From Nonomuraea aridisoli (GTDB taxonomy: Bacteria > Actinomycetota > Actinomycetes > Streptosporangiales > Streptosporangiaceae): a stretch of DNA of 34,098 nucleotides. The DNA lies in NCBI RefSeq assembly GCF_003236395.1, contig NZ_POUD01000075.1:1-34098 (forward strand), written 5' to 3'. The translations under genes were made by a program, and so were the position numbers. Below the pieces are notes generated by a model that ran no database searches, was not told the DNA's origin, and saw only the letters and a list, made by a program, of their open reading frames with translations. This document shows, in pieces, positions 25,752-33,821 of the stretch. Each line of letters opens with the position of its first letter. The first letter of the stretch is position 1.

Positions 25752-27653
25752 GTGGAAAACACGCACAACACAGAGCGTCACGAATACGACGTCGTCGTCA
25801 TCGGCGCAGGCGGCGCCGGGCTGCGGGCCGCGATCGAGGCCCGCCAGCAGGGCAAGAGGACGGCGATCGTCTGCAAGTCGCTGTTCGGCAAGGCGCACAC
25901 CGTCATGGCCGAGGGCGGCGCCGCCGCGGCGATGGGCAACGTCAACCCCGACGACAACTGGATGGTGCACTTCCGTGACACCATGCGGGGCGGCAAGTTC
26001 CTGAACAACTGGCGGATGGCCGAGCTGCACGCCAAGGAGGCGCCCGACCGGGTCTGGGAGCTCGAGGCCTGGGGCGCGCTGTTCGACCGCACCAAGGACG
26101 GCAAGATCAGCCAGCGGAACTTCGGCGGGCACGAGTACCCGCGGCTCGCACACGTGGGCGACCGTACCGGCCTGGAGATGATCCGCACCCTGCAGCAGCG
26201 CGTCGTCGCGCTCCAGCAGGAGGACCACGAGACGCACGGCGACTACGAGGCCTACATCAAGGTCTTCGCCGAGTGCACGGTCACCCGGCTGCTCAAGGAC
26301 GGCGACCGGATCTCGGGCGCGTTCGGCTACTGGCGCGAGTCCGGAAATTTCGTGCTTTTCGACGCCCCCGCGGTGGTCCTCGCCACCGGCGGCATCGGCA
26401 AGTCGTACGTCGTCACCTCCAACTCCTGGGAGTACACCGGCGACGGCCACGCCCTGGCCCTGCTCGCCGGCGCGAACCTCATCAACATGGAGTTCATCCA
26501 GTTCCACCCCACCGGGATGGTCTGGCCGCCCTCCGTGCGCGGCATCCTCGTCACCGAGTCCGTCCGCGGTGACGGCGGCGTGCTGCGCAACTCCGAGGGC
26601 AGGCGCTTCATGTTCGACTACATCCCCGAGGTGTTCAAGCACCAGTACGCCACCACCGAGGAGGAGGCCGACCGCTGGTACACCGACCAGGCCAACAACC
26701 GGCGCCCGCCGGAGCTGCTGCCGCGTGACGAGGTGGCCCGCGCGATCAACGCCGAGGTGAAGGCCGGCCGGGGATCCCCGCAGGGCGGCGTCTTCCTCGA
26801 CGTCTCCACCCGCCTGCCCGCCGAGGAGATCAAGCGGCGGCTGCCGTCGATGCACCACCAGTTCAAGGAGCTGGCCGACGTCGACATCACCGCCGAGCCC
26901 ATGCAGGTGGGCCCGACCTGCCACTACATCATGGGCGGCGTCGAGGTCGACGCCGACACCGGCGCGGCGGCCGTGCCCGGCCTGTTCGCGGCCGGCGAGG
27001 TGTCCGGCGGCATGCACGGCTCCAACCGGCTGGGCGGCAACTCGCTGTCCGACCTGCTGGTCTTCGGCCGCCGGGCGGGCGCGGGCGCGGCGGCGTACGT
27101 CGACGAGCTGCCCGACCGTCCCAAGGTGTCGGCCGAGCAGGTGGAGTCCGCGCGCCAGGAGGCCCTCGCGCCGCTCGGCCGCAGCGGCGAGAACCCGTAC
27201 GAGGTGCACCACGAGCTCCAGCGGACGATGAACGACCTGGTCGGCATCATCCGCAAGGCCGAGGAGGTCTCCGAGGCGCTGCAGGTCGTCGAGAAGCTCA
27301 AGGAACGCGTCAAGATGGTCGGCGCGGGCGGCTCCGCCGTCTACAACCCGGGTTGGCATCTCGCGATCGACCTGCGCAACATGGTGTTGGTGTCGGAATG
27401 CGTGGCGCGCGCCGCCCTCATGCGCGAGGAGAGCCGCGGCGGTCACACCCGCGACGACTTCCCGGCGATGGACCCGAAGTGGCGCCGCAGGCTGCTCGTC
27501 TGCTCCCTGGGCGACGGCTCCGCCGTCAAGGTGGCGGAGAAGGCGCAGCAGCAGATGCGCGACGACCTCATCACGCTGTTCGACCGGGACGAGCTGAAGA
27601 AGTACCTCACCGACGAAGAGATGGCCGAGTTCGACGGGATAGCGAAGTCATGA
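25752..27653 (+). CDS. sdhA: Second succinate dehydrogenase flavoprotein subunit (Sdh1-like)
   Basis: This 633-residue flavoprotein has VVVIGAGGAGLRAAIEA (FAD Rossmann motif), His49 in GKAHTVMAEGGAAAAMG as covalent FAD ligand, and the catalytic region FIQFHPTGMV followed by VRGDGGVLRN. The FAD/substrate loop is GSNRLGGNSLSDLLVFGR. It differs clearly from the flavoprotein at 18274-20196, so it is a second isoenzyme and not a recent duplicate. It starts with GTG 25752 and ends in ATGA, coupled to the iron-sulfur gene. It may work as succinate dehydrogenase or, in low oxygen, in reverse as fumarate reductase; sequence alone does not decide. Confidence 0.95.
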   Translation: MENTHNTERHEYDVVVIGAGGAGLRAAIEARQQGKRTAIVCKSLFGKAHTVMAEGGAAAAMGNVNPDDNWMVHFRDTMRGGKFLNNWRMAELHAKEAPDRVWELEAWGALFDRTKDGKISQRNFGGHEYPRLAHVGDRTGLEMIRTLQQRVVALQQEDHETHGDYEAYIKVFAECTVTRLLKDGDRISGAFGYWRESGNFVLFDAPAVVLATGGIGKSYVVTSNSWEYTGDGHALALLAGANLINMEFIQFHPTGMVWPPSVRGILVTESVRGDGGVLRNSEGRRFMFDYIPEVFKHQYATTEEEADRWYTDQANNRRPPELLPRDEVARAINAEVKAGRGSPQGGVFLDVSTRLPAEEIKRRLPSMHHQFKELADVDITAEPMQVGPTCHYIMGGVEVDADTGAAAVPGLFAAGEVSGGMHGSNRLGGNSLSDLLVFGRRAGAGAAAYVDELPDRPKVSAEQVESARQEALAPLGRSGENPYEVHHELQRTMNDLVGIIRKAEEVSEALQVVEKLKERVKMVGAGGSAVYNPGWHLAIDLRNMVLVSECVARAALMREESRGGHTRDDFPAMDPKWRRRLLVCSLGDGSAVKVAEKAQQQMRDDLITLFDRDELKKYLTDEEMAEFDGIAKS

Positions 27654-28399
27654 GCTACAAGGCAAAGTTCAAGGTCTGGCGCGGTGAGGGCGGCGAGGGC
27701 AGGCTCGAGGACTTCACCGTGGAGGTCAACGAGGGCGAGGTCGTCCTCGACATCATCCACCGCCTCCAGGCCACCCAGGCGCCCGACCTCGCGGTGCGCT
27801 GGAACTGCAAGGCGGGCAAGTGCGGCTCGTGCAGCATGGAGATCAACGGCAAGCCCCGGCTCGGCTGCATGACCCGCATGTCCACCTTCGACGAGGACGA
27901 GACCATCACGGTCACCCCGATGCGGACGTTCCCCGTCATCAAGGACCTCGTCACGGACGTGTCGTACAACTACCAGAAGGCCCGGGAGATCCCGTCCTTC
28001 ACGCCGCCGGCCGGGGTCCGGCCCGGCGAATACCGGATGAAGCAGGTCGACGTCGAGCGGTCCCAGGAGTTCCGCAAGTGCATCGAGTGCTTCATGTGCA
28101 ACAACGTCTGCCACGTGATCCGCGACCACGAGGAGAACAAGACCAACTTCTCCGGTCCGCGTTTCCTCATGCGGATCGCCGAGCTCGACATGCACCCGTA
28201 CGACGTGGCCGACCGCCAGGAGGCGGCGCAGGAGGAGCACGGGCTCGGCTACTGCAACATCACCAAGTGCTGCACCGAGGTCTGCCCCGAGCACATCAAG
28301 ATCACCGACAACGCCCTGATCCCGATGAAGGAGCGCGTGGTCGACCGCAAGTACGACCCGCTGGTCTGGCTCGGCAACAAGATCCTCAGGCGCAAGTAG
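27650..28399 (+). CDS. sdhB: Second succinate dehydrogenase iron-sulfur subunit (Sdh1-like)
   Basis: The 249 residues carry the [2Fe-2S] motif CKAGKCGSC...C (Cys53, 58, 61, 73), the cluster motif CIECFMCNNVC (Cys144, 147, 150, 154) and a third motif CNITKCCTEVCP (Cys202, 207/208, 212). The usual Pro after the second group is His here, as in Sdh1-type proteins. The ATG overlaps the flavoprotein stop. It is the last gene of the operon and is followed by a strong hairpin terminator. Confidence 0.95.
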   Translation: MSYKAKFKVWRGEGGEGRLEDFTVEVNEGEVVLDIIHRLQATQAPDLAVRWNCKAGKCGSCSMEINGKPRLGCMTRMSTFDEDETITVTPMRTFPVIKDLVTDVSYNYQKAREIPSFTPPAGVRPGEYRMKQVDVERSQEFRKCIECFMCNNVCHVIRDHEENKTNFSGPRFLMRIAELDMHPYDVADRQEAAQEEHGLGYCNITKCCTEVCPEHIKITDNALIPMKERVVDRKYDPLVWLGNKILRRK

Positions 28400-28415
28400 C
28401 CGGGTGAACACGTAC

Positions 28416-28448
28416 AGCGGGGGCCGGTCGTCACGACCGGCCCCCGCT
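28416..28448. terminator. Bidirectional terminator hairpin
   Basis: 28416-28430 pairs perfectly with 28434-28448 (AGCGGGGGCCGGTCG and its inverse) around a 3-nt loop. It lies between the plus-strand sdhB and the convergent minus-strand gene ending at 28457. There is no U tract, as often in GC-rich actinobacteria. Confidence 0.85.
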
Positions 28449-28456
28449 CTCGTGTG

Positions 28457-29782
28457 CTACTTCTTCTTGCGGCGCGAGCCCTTGCGCCTGCCGCCGGGCT
28501 GCTCCTGCTCCTTCTCGGGCACGGGCAGCGGCTGCACGGCCGTCGCCTCCACGTCGGGCGGCAGGTACGGCGGCGGCTCGTACCCCTCGCCGGCGTCCTC
28601 CGTGACGGGCTTCCTGGGGGTGAACAGGGAGCCCGGCTCCTTCCAGGGGTCGGCGTCGCCCGCCTCGGCCGCCGAGGCGGGACCGAGCGGCGGCTCCGGC
28701 CCCTCGTACGGGTCCGCGCCGCCCGGCGGGATGTCGCCCGGGAGCGGCTCCGGGGGGATCACCGGCTCGAACAGGCTCCGCTCACGCGCCGGCTCCTCCG
28801 GCTCGGGCGGCTCGGGCGGCTCGTTGGTGGAGACGAACTCCTCCGGTCGCAGCACCACGGGCTCGGGCGGCGTCGGCGGCTCCTGCGCGTACCCCGGAGG
28901 CGGGTACGGCGCGGTCGGCTCCGGGTAGCCCGGGCCGTAGCCGGGCTGGCCGCTCGGATAGGTCTGCACCGGCACGAAACTGATGATCGGCGCGTACGCC
29001 GTGCCGCCCGGGTAGCCGGGCGACGGGAAGCCCGCCGAGGCGTACCCGGGCCCTGCCGGGTAGCCGCCCGCCGGGGGCATGTCCGGCCGCCCCGGCTGCG
29101 GCCCGGCCTTCCGTACGGCGGCCGCGTGGGCCATGCGGCGCAGCCGCCCCTCGAAGATCAGCACGGCGAAGAGCGCGAGCAGCACCAGCACCAGCGCCGG
29201 GATGCTGAGTTGCTGCGCCACTGCCCGCTGGTCGTACTCGGGCGCCGCGTTGCGCAGCTCCAGCGGCACCTCCTCGGAGGAGGCGACCTGCGTCTCGCTC
29301 GGCACGACCGGCGGGATGGTCTCGGTCGGCGCGATGGCCGGCATCTCGACCGACTCCTCCGCCGTGGGCGTGGCCGTCGGCACCACCGGGACCTCGGCGG
29401 ACTGCGTGGGCAGCGGCTGCGGGTTCTGCGTGATGGCCGGCGGCGGGGTCGCGGGGGCGCTGGTGGTCTTGGTCGGCTTGGGAGACTTGGTCGTCTTCGT
29501 CGGAGTCGAACTGGGAGTCGCGGTGACGGTCTTGGTGATCGTCGTCTCCGGATGCTCCTGGTCCTCCGCACCCTCCACCGGCGGTGAGCCGAGAGTCGTG
29601 GTCACCGTGACGGTGGTCTCGGGCACGATGTCGCAGACCTCGCCGACGTCACAGGGCGGGACGGCGGGATCGAGCGCCACCGAGGCGCTCGCACTCTGCA
29701 TCACGAACGGCGTCACCGCCACGCCGGTCAGGCCGAGCGCCAGGACGACAGCGGACACGGCTGTCGCTCTCCTGCGTGCCAC
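28457..29782 (-). CDS. Thr/Pro-rich single-pass membrane protein, unknown function
   Basis: This 441-residue protein is not in a family I recognise. It has a signal peptide/anchor at about 9-35 and an external Thr/Ser/Pro-rich stretch (for example TTTLGSPPVEGAEDQEHPET and PTKTTKSPKPTKTTSAP). A transmembrane helix at about 190-212 (IPALVLVLLALFAVLIFEG) follows, then RLRR and a long cytoplasmic Pro/Gly/Glu-rich tail of roughly 225 residues ending GGRRKGSRRKKK. The topology suggests a cell-surface stalk with an intracellular disordered tail that could bind acidic partners or DNA. GTG 29782 has GGAGGA upstream. It is downstream of, and parallel to, the collagen-like gene. Confidence 0.8.
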   Translation of the reverse strand: MARRRATAVSAVVLALGLTGVAVTPFVMQSASASVALDPAVPPCDVGEVCDIVPETTVTVTTTLGSPPVEGAEDQEHPETTITKTVTATPSSTPTKTTKSPKPTKTTSAPATPPPAITQNPQPLPTQSAEVPVVPTATPTAEESVEMPAIAPTETIPPVVPSETQVASSEEVPLELRNAAPEYDQRAVAQQLSIPALVLVLLALFAVLIFEGRLRRMAHAAAVRKAGPQPGRPDMPPAGGYPAGPGYASAGFPSPGYPGGTAYAPIISFVPVQTYPSGQPGYGPGYPEPTAPYPPPGYAQEPPTPPEPVVLRPEEFVSTNEPPEPPEPEEPARERSLFEPVIPPEPLPGDIPPGGADPYEGPEPPLGPASAAEAGDADPWKEPGSLFTPRKPVTEDAGEGYEPPPYLPPDVEATAVQPLPVPEKEQEQPGGRRKGSRRKKK

Positions 29783-29846
29783 CGGTGTCCTCCGCGCGTA
29801 GTCCCGGAACCATGGTCAAGGGAATACTAGTCGGGGAAAAGCAACA

Positions 29847-29862
29847 GTAAAGCCTCCTTTAC
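29847..29862 (-). terminator. Small hairpin at the 3' end of the collagen-like gene
   Basis: GTAAAG-CCTC-CTTTAC overlaps the stop codon. On the minus strand it is followed by TGTTGCTTTTCCCC, slightly U-rich. The stem is only six, mostly A-U, pairs, so a weak terminator at best. Confidence 0.35.
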
Positions 29863-31619
29863 AGCACCTTTTTCCGGTTACGGCCTCGTTGTACCGTGCC
29901 AATGATCCACAGGGTCGCCATCAGCACGCCGACACCCCCGGCGACCATGAACATCCCGCGCTGCCCTTCGACCAGGCTCACGCTCTCACCATCCCTTACG
30001 GGCCTGCCGGACGTGGCCAGCTCCCAAGGCAACGGCGCCTCACTCCCGGCGCCTTCCCCCTGGAACGCGGCAATCCCCCCACTGGTGGCCGGCAACTGCA
30101 CCCCAGGCAGCCCCCCGGCGACCCCCGGCTGACCCACCGCACCGGGCTGACCCGCCACACCAGGCTGCCCGGCCGTGCCGCCCGGCTGACCGGCCACGCC
30201 AGGCTGCCCGGCAGTACCACCCGGCTGGCCTGCCACACCGGATTGTCCTGTGGTGCCACCCGTCTGACCGGCCACACCGGGCTGCCCTGTGGTGCCACCG
30301 GGCTGACCGGCCACACCGGGCTGCCCTGCGGTGCCACCCGGTTGAGCCGCGGCTCCGGGCCGGCTGCCGCTCGTACTGGACTGTCCGGTCGCCGCGCCCG
30401 GCGTGACGCCCTGCTGACCGGTCACCCCCTGCTGCGCTCCGACGGCACTCGGCGCGTCGGACAGCGTCTGCGGCGAAACCCCGGCCGGGGCGTCGGCTCG
30501 CCCTTGCGCGAGCACGCGCCCGACCCCGTCGTCCCGTCCCGCGGCACCGGCCTGCTCGGGCCGCTGCTCCACGGCTTCGACCCGCGCGACCCGCCGCTTG
30601 TCCACCACACCGCCGTACGGATCGACCTGCGCCACCCCGAGCCGGTCGGGAACCTCCGCCGCCGGCGCTCCCCCGACACCGCCCCGAGCCGACGACCCCT
30701 CGGCATCCGCCTGACCGGAAACTCCCCCCGCGACACCGACCCCAGCGAGCCGCCCGTCCGTATCCGTACGGGCAAGGGGCCTCGACCCGGCAGGCGGGCG
30801 CGTACCGATGGTGGCCGAGCGTGGGACCGCACCCGTCAGCTGCCCGGCGACGGCGCCGGCCGTGTTCGGAGAGGTCGCGGTCTGTACGGGGTCGGTCGCA
30901 CCGGCACCCGCGTTCTGGACGGGCAGCGCGGCGGTCCTGCTCATCGTGGTCAGCCCGCCGTCCGGGGCGGAGCGCATCCTGGCCACCGCCGCGAGCACCA
31001 CTTCCTCGGCCCCGGCGGGCGCGGTCACCGTGACGTCCACGGCCCGCTCGCCGCTGACCTCCCCCAGCCGGCACACCCGCGCCCCGGACAGCCCGTCGCC
31101 AGCCGCACCCGACGCCACCGGCGCCTCCACGGCGGCCTCGACACCGGCCGGCGCCAGCGTCCCCTCGGCAACGGACGTGCCCCCGGCAGCAGGCGCCTGA
31201 GCCGCGATCAGCGCCTCCGCGGTGGTCGGAACGCCCACGGCGGTCAGGGCCCGTGCGGCCAGCCCGCTCTCCGCACGCCCGAATCCCGCCTCTGCCACCT
31301 CAGCGCCAGACACACCGGTCTCATCGCCGTCGAGACCACCATCAGCGCCCGAGCCAAGGCCGGAGGCCCCTGCCGGTACGCACGACACCTCGCCCAGCGC
31401 CCGCACCGGGTTGGCCGCCACCGCGACCTTGGCCTCTCGGCCCATCCCGTTCAGGCGCACCCTGAAGCGCTGCACATCGCCGGTCCTGACCCACTTTCCG
31501 GTGCCGTCGGTTCCGTTCACCCGCTCGAGCACCAGCGAAACCCCCGTCGACGCCCACGGAACAGAGGGAACCGCCGCCAGAATCAGGGCCCCGGCAATGA
31601 TCCAGCCACGCCGCATCAT
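29859..31619 (-). CDS. Membrane-anchored protein with collagen-like repeats, unknown function
   Basis: The 586-residue protein has an N-terminal signal/anchor (MMRRGWIIAGALILAAVPSV) and an Ala/Gly-rich external region with two Cys (SCVPAG, VCRLGEV). Five tandem 13-residue collagen-like units (GTAGQPGVAGQPG type: four G-x-y triplets plus one Gly) follow. A C-terminal helix (GMFMVAGGVGVLMATLWIIG) ends in a basic QRGRNRKKVL tail. It should be an extended surface protein held by the C-terminal helix. No LPxTG sorting signal is in the right place. I start it at the ATG 31619, with GGGGGAG five bases upstream, not at 31667. No characterised homologue is recognised. Confidence 0.8.
   Translation of the reverse strand: MMRRGWIIAGALILAAVPSVPWASTGVSLVLERVNGTDGTGKWVRTGDVQRFRVRLNGMGREAKVAVAANPVRALGEVSCVPAGASGLGSGADGGLDGDETGVSGAEVAEAGFGRAESGLAARALTAVGVPTTAEALIAAQAPAAGGTSVAEGTLAPAGVEAAVEAPVASGAAGDGLSGARVCRLGEVSGERAVDVTVTAPAGAEEVVLAAVARMRSAPDGGLTTMSRTAALPVQNAGAGATDPVQTATSPNTAGAVAGQLTGAVPRSATIGTRPPAGSRPLARTDTDGRLAGVGVAGGVSGQADAEGSSARGGVGGAPAAEVPDRLGVAQVDPYGGVVDKRRVARVEAVEQRPEQAGAAGRDDGVGRVLAQGRADAPAGVSPQTLSDAPSAVGAQQGVTGQQGVTPGAATGQSSTSGSRPGAAAQPGGTAGQPGVAGQPGGTTGQPGVAGQTGGTTGQSGVAGQPGGTAGQPGVAGQPGGTAGQPGVAGQPGAVGQPGVAGGLPGVQLPATSGGIAAFQGEGAGSEAPLPWELATSGRPVRDGESVSLVEGQRGMFMVAGGVGVLMATLWIIGTVQRGRNRKKVL
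30145..30339 (-). repeat. Five tandem 39-bp repeats (collagen-like coding)
   Basis: Units begin at 30145, 30184, 30223, 30262 and 30301, each 39 bp with consensus GGCTGACCGGCCACACCGGG and onwards on the plus strand. They are in frame in the host gene, each coding one 13-residue unit. The outer units diverge more than those at 30262 and 30301, as expected for copy-number turnover. Confidence 0.9.
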
Positions 31620-31694
31620 TCCAGCTCCCCCGCTGCGACAAATCACATGGAGTAACCATTGTGTCACAGAGAGGCACGACCCAATCCTAATGCC

Positions 31695-32090
31695 CTAGTC
31701 GCGGAGGAGGAGATTCTCGACCGTCTTCATGACCGGAAGATCAGCGCCGAGCCAGTCCACGGAGTAGTACTCCCCCGGCCCCAGCCACCGCAGCGCCAGG
31801 TGTTCGCGGGCCTGCGGGGTGCCCGAGGCCAGGGTGCACAACCAGACGCGCATGACGTACCCGTCGGCGAGCGGCCAGTCGTCCCCGACACGTTCGCCCA
31901 CGGCGATCTCCACGCCGAGCTCCTCCCGGCACTCACGCACGAGCGCCGCCTCCTCGCCTTCGCCAGGATCGACCTTGCCGCCCGGGAACTCCCAGCCGCC
32001 GGCGAGCGCGGCCGGTTCGGCGCGCTGCGCCGCCAGCACCCGCCCGCCGGAGTCGACGATCACCGCGGCCACGACGACGACCGCGCTCAT
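31695..32090 (-). CDS. Nudix hydrolase, MutT-like
   Basis: This 131-residue protein has a perfect Nudix box GKVDPGE...REC-REELGV (Gx5Ex7REUxEExGU) in GGKVDPGEGEEAALVRECRE, preceded by AAQRAEPAALAGGWEFPGG, the MutT pattern. It would hydrolyse a nucleoside diphosphate linked to a moiety X, possibly 8-oxo-dGTP or a related (deoxy)nucleotide. AGGA precedes ATG 32090. It lies 13 bp after the wall hydrolase gene and on the same strand, so it is probably in the same transcript despite its unrelated role. Confidence 0.93.
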   Translation of the reverse strand: MSAVVVVAAVIVDSGGRVLAAQRAEPAALAGGWEFPGGKVDPGEGEEAALVRECREELGVEIAVGERVGDDWPLADGYVMRVWLCTLASGTPQAREHLALRWLGPGEYYSVDWLGADLPVMKTVENLLLRD

Positions 32091-32103
32091 GTGGTGAGTG
32101 TCC

Positions 32104-33198
32104 TCATAGCGTGGAATTCTGCAGCCTCTTCAGCTGCTCCAGGACATCGGGGTTCTGCAGGGGACGGGTGAAGCCCACCCGGTTCGTCCGCGACTCGTAA
32201 CTCGTGACCTTGATCGGCCCGCAGAGCCGGCAGCGGGCCTCCAGCATCTTGCCCTTCGACACGACGAGCCCGACGTGTCCGGGGTTGTCGGGGGACGTTC
32301 CCGGCCCCGAGTTGAAGAACACCAGGTCGCCGGGCTGCTCCTGTCCTTCTAACACCTTCACGCCGAACGGCCACTGCCCGAACGTCGTCCGCGGGATCGA
32401 CAGCCCCGCCGCCCGGTAGGCCGCGTAGATGACCCCCGAGCAGTCGAACGCGTCGGGCCCGGTGCCGCCCCACAGGTACGGCTTGCCGCGCTGCGCGAGC
32501 GCGTACTCCAAAATCTCGGCCACGACGTCGCTCGGCGCGGCCTCGACCAGCGGTTCGTCGCACTCCTCCGACGCCTGCGGCGGCACGTCGACCTCGCCCG
32601 ACAGGGCGTAGGTGCGGGCGATCTCCTCGACCTGGTCGACGTACCACCAGGCGCGGTTGTAGACGAACAACGCGCGCCGCACGTTCTCGGGCGCGCCGTT
32701 GCGCTTGAGCATCTTCGCGGCGCCGAGGATGGCGTCCGCCGGGTTGTAGACGTCGCCCACGCCGTCGCCGTCACCGTCGGAGGCGTACCCGTTGAACGTC
32801 GACGACATCGGGATCCTGGCCTTGCCGCCCCACGTGGAGATGAGGAACTGCATCGGCCCGGCCGCGCCGGCGTGGTTGGTGCCGCTCCTGACGCCCGGCA
32901 GGGTGGAGCGGCCGTGGTCGGTCTCGCGTTTGCCCACGGCGGCCAGGATGTTCCACTGGACGCCGATCCGCTCGCCGTACTCCTGGTAGAGCTCCAGGTA
33001 GTCGCGCGGGATGTCGGAGGCCGCCGAGTCGGAGGCCTCCTCCACCTGGGCGGTGTCGTCGCAGTCGACGGCGGTGCCGCCGTTGTTGAGGAACGACGGC
33101 ATCGAGATCAGCAGCATCGGCGAGACGATGACCGCGACGAGCAGGAGCGCCCCGGCCACGCCGATCAGCACGGCGAGGCGCGTCGGTGAGAGTCTCAA
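32104..33198 (-). CDS. Lytic transglycosylase-NlpC/P60 bifunctional wall hydrolase
   Basis: This 364-residue membrane-anchored protein has one N-terminal helix (about 8-30). A lytic transglycosylase domain (about 65-200) has Glu92 in GKRETDHG, GPMQFLISTW and a DGDGDGVGD Ca-binding-like loop. The C-terminal NlpC/P60 peptidase has Cys253 in YLWGGTGPDAFDCSG and His308 in NPGHVGLVV. Such two-domain enzymes cut glycan strands and stem peptides and open the wall for conjugative or type IV secretion machines in Gram-positives. The TTG start at 33198 overlaps the upstream gene's stop (TTGA). Confidence 0.93.
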   Translation of the reverse strand: MRLSPTRLAVLIGVAGALLLVAVIVSPMLLISMPSFLNNGGTAVDCDDTAQVEEASDSAASDIPRDYLELYQEYGERIGVQWNILAAVGKRETDHGRSTLPGVRSGTNHAGAAGPMQFLISTWGGKARIPMSSTFNGYASDGDGDGVGDVYNPADAILGAAKMLKRNGAPENVRRALFVYNRAWWYVDQVEEIARTYALSGEVDVPPQASEECDEPLVEAAPSDVVAEILEYALAQRGKPYLWGGTGPDAFDCSGVIYAAYRAAGLSIPRTTFGQWPFGVKVLEGQEQPGDLVFFNSGPGTSPDNPGHVGLVVSKGKMLEARCRLCGPIKVTSYESRTNRVGFTRPLQNPDVLEQLKRLQNSTL

Positions 33199-33818
33199 CC
33201 CGAGGTGTCTCCCTCCTGGCCCTCGGTGGCCGGCAGGATGTCGTAGATGCGCCAGTCGGATCCGAGCTGGCTCACCGTGACCGCGTAGTCCTCGGTGACG
33301 GCCTGGTCGGAGCTGTTGGAGTCGATCTGGCGGGTGGCGGTCACGACGAAGACGATGGAGTTCCGCTCGACCTGCCTGATCTCCTTCAGCCGGGCCGTGG
33401 CCGTGGAGACCATCTGGTCGTTGCGCTCCTGCTCGACGGTGCCCGCCGACGTCCGGGTGCGGGCCAGCGTGTTGCCGAGCTCGGCGGTCGTGTAGGCCTT
33501 GAGCCGCGCCGCGTAGGCCGCCGGGTCCTCGTCGTAGCGGTAGGTGCCGTACTCGGCGGTGAACCGCTCGGCGAGATCGGCCGCCGCGGCGAGCTGCTCC
33601 TCGGTCATCGGCAGGTACGCGTACACGTCGAACGGCTCGTCGCTCGCCGTCGCCAGCGGCGTGCTGGACGCCACTGCGGCGCTGGTGGCCCGCGTCTCCG
33701 GCTCGGCCGGCTCGGGCTCGGGCGGGTCGGACCAGAGCGTCAGGTAGAGGCCGACCGCCGCCAAGACCACGGCGATGGCGGCGAAGGCCACCCCCCGCCG
33801 GTCACCTGGCTGCGCCAT
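33195..33818 (-). CDS. Single-TM protein with NTF2-like (possible VirB8/TcpC-type) domain
   Basis: The 207-residue protein has a basic start MAQPGDRRG, one transmembrane helix (about 10-28) and a Pro/Glu-rich linker (PPEPEPAEPETRA). An external alpha/beta domain follows (LAERFTAEYGTYRYDEDPAA, RQIDSNSSDQAVTEDYAVTV, LGSDWRIYDILPA) that looks NTF2-like. Type IV secretion proteins VirB8 and TcpC share exactly this plan, which with the adjacent wall hydrolase suggests a secretion-channel role. This is inference; direct similarity to a named family was not recognised. AAGGA precedes ATG 33818; 3' overlap TTGA with the hydrolase. Confidence 0.7.
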   Translation of the reverse strand: MAQPGDRRGVAFAAIAVVLAAVGLYLTLWSDPPEPEPAEPETRATSAAVASSTPLATASDEPFDVYAYLPMTEEQLAAAADLAERFTAEYGTYRYDEDPAAYAARLKAYTTAELGNTLARTRTSAGTVEQERNDQMVSTATARLKEIRQVERNSIVFVVTATRQIDSNSSDQAVTEDYAVTVSQLGSDWRIYDILPATEGQEGDTSG

Positions 33819-33821
33819 GTA

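Noticed and set aside
29820..29862. AAAGGAGG in a hairpin loop followed by TTG and a 5-codon frame as a leader peptide
   Set aside because: Too short and non-canonical. A small terminator hairpin or chance explains it as well.
30060..30110. LPATS motif of the collagen-like protein as a sortase signal
   Set aside because: It lies far before the C-terminal helix, lacks the final Gly, and is not followed directly by helix and charged tail.
30145..30339. 39-bp repeats as a CRISPR array
   Set aside because: Repeats are contiguous without unique spacers and lie in frame in a coding sequence.
32087..32647. Minus-strand frame overlapping the NlpC/P60 gene
   Set aside because: It is the Arg/Gly-rich out-of-frame shadow of the wall hydrolase, which has catalytic residues in the other frame.
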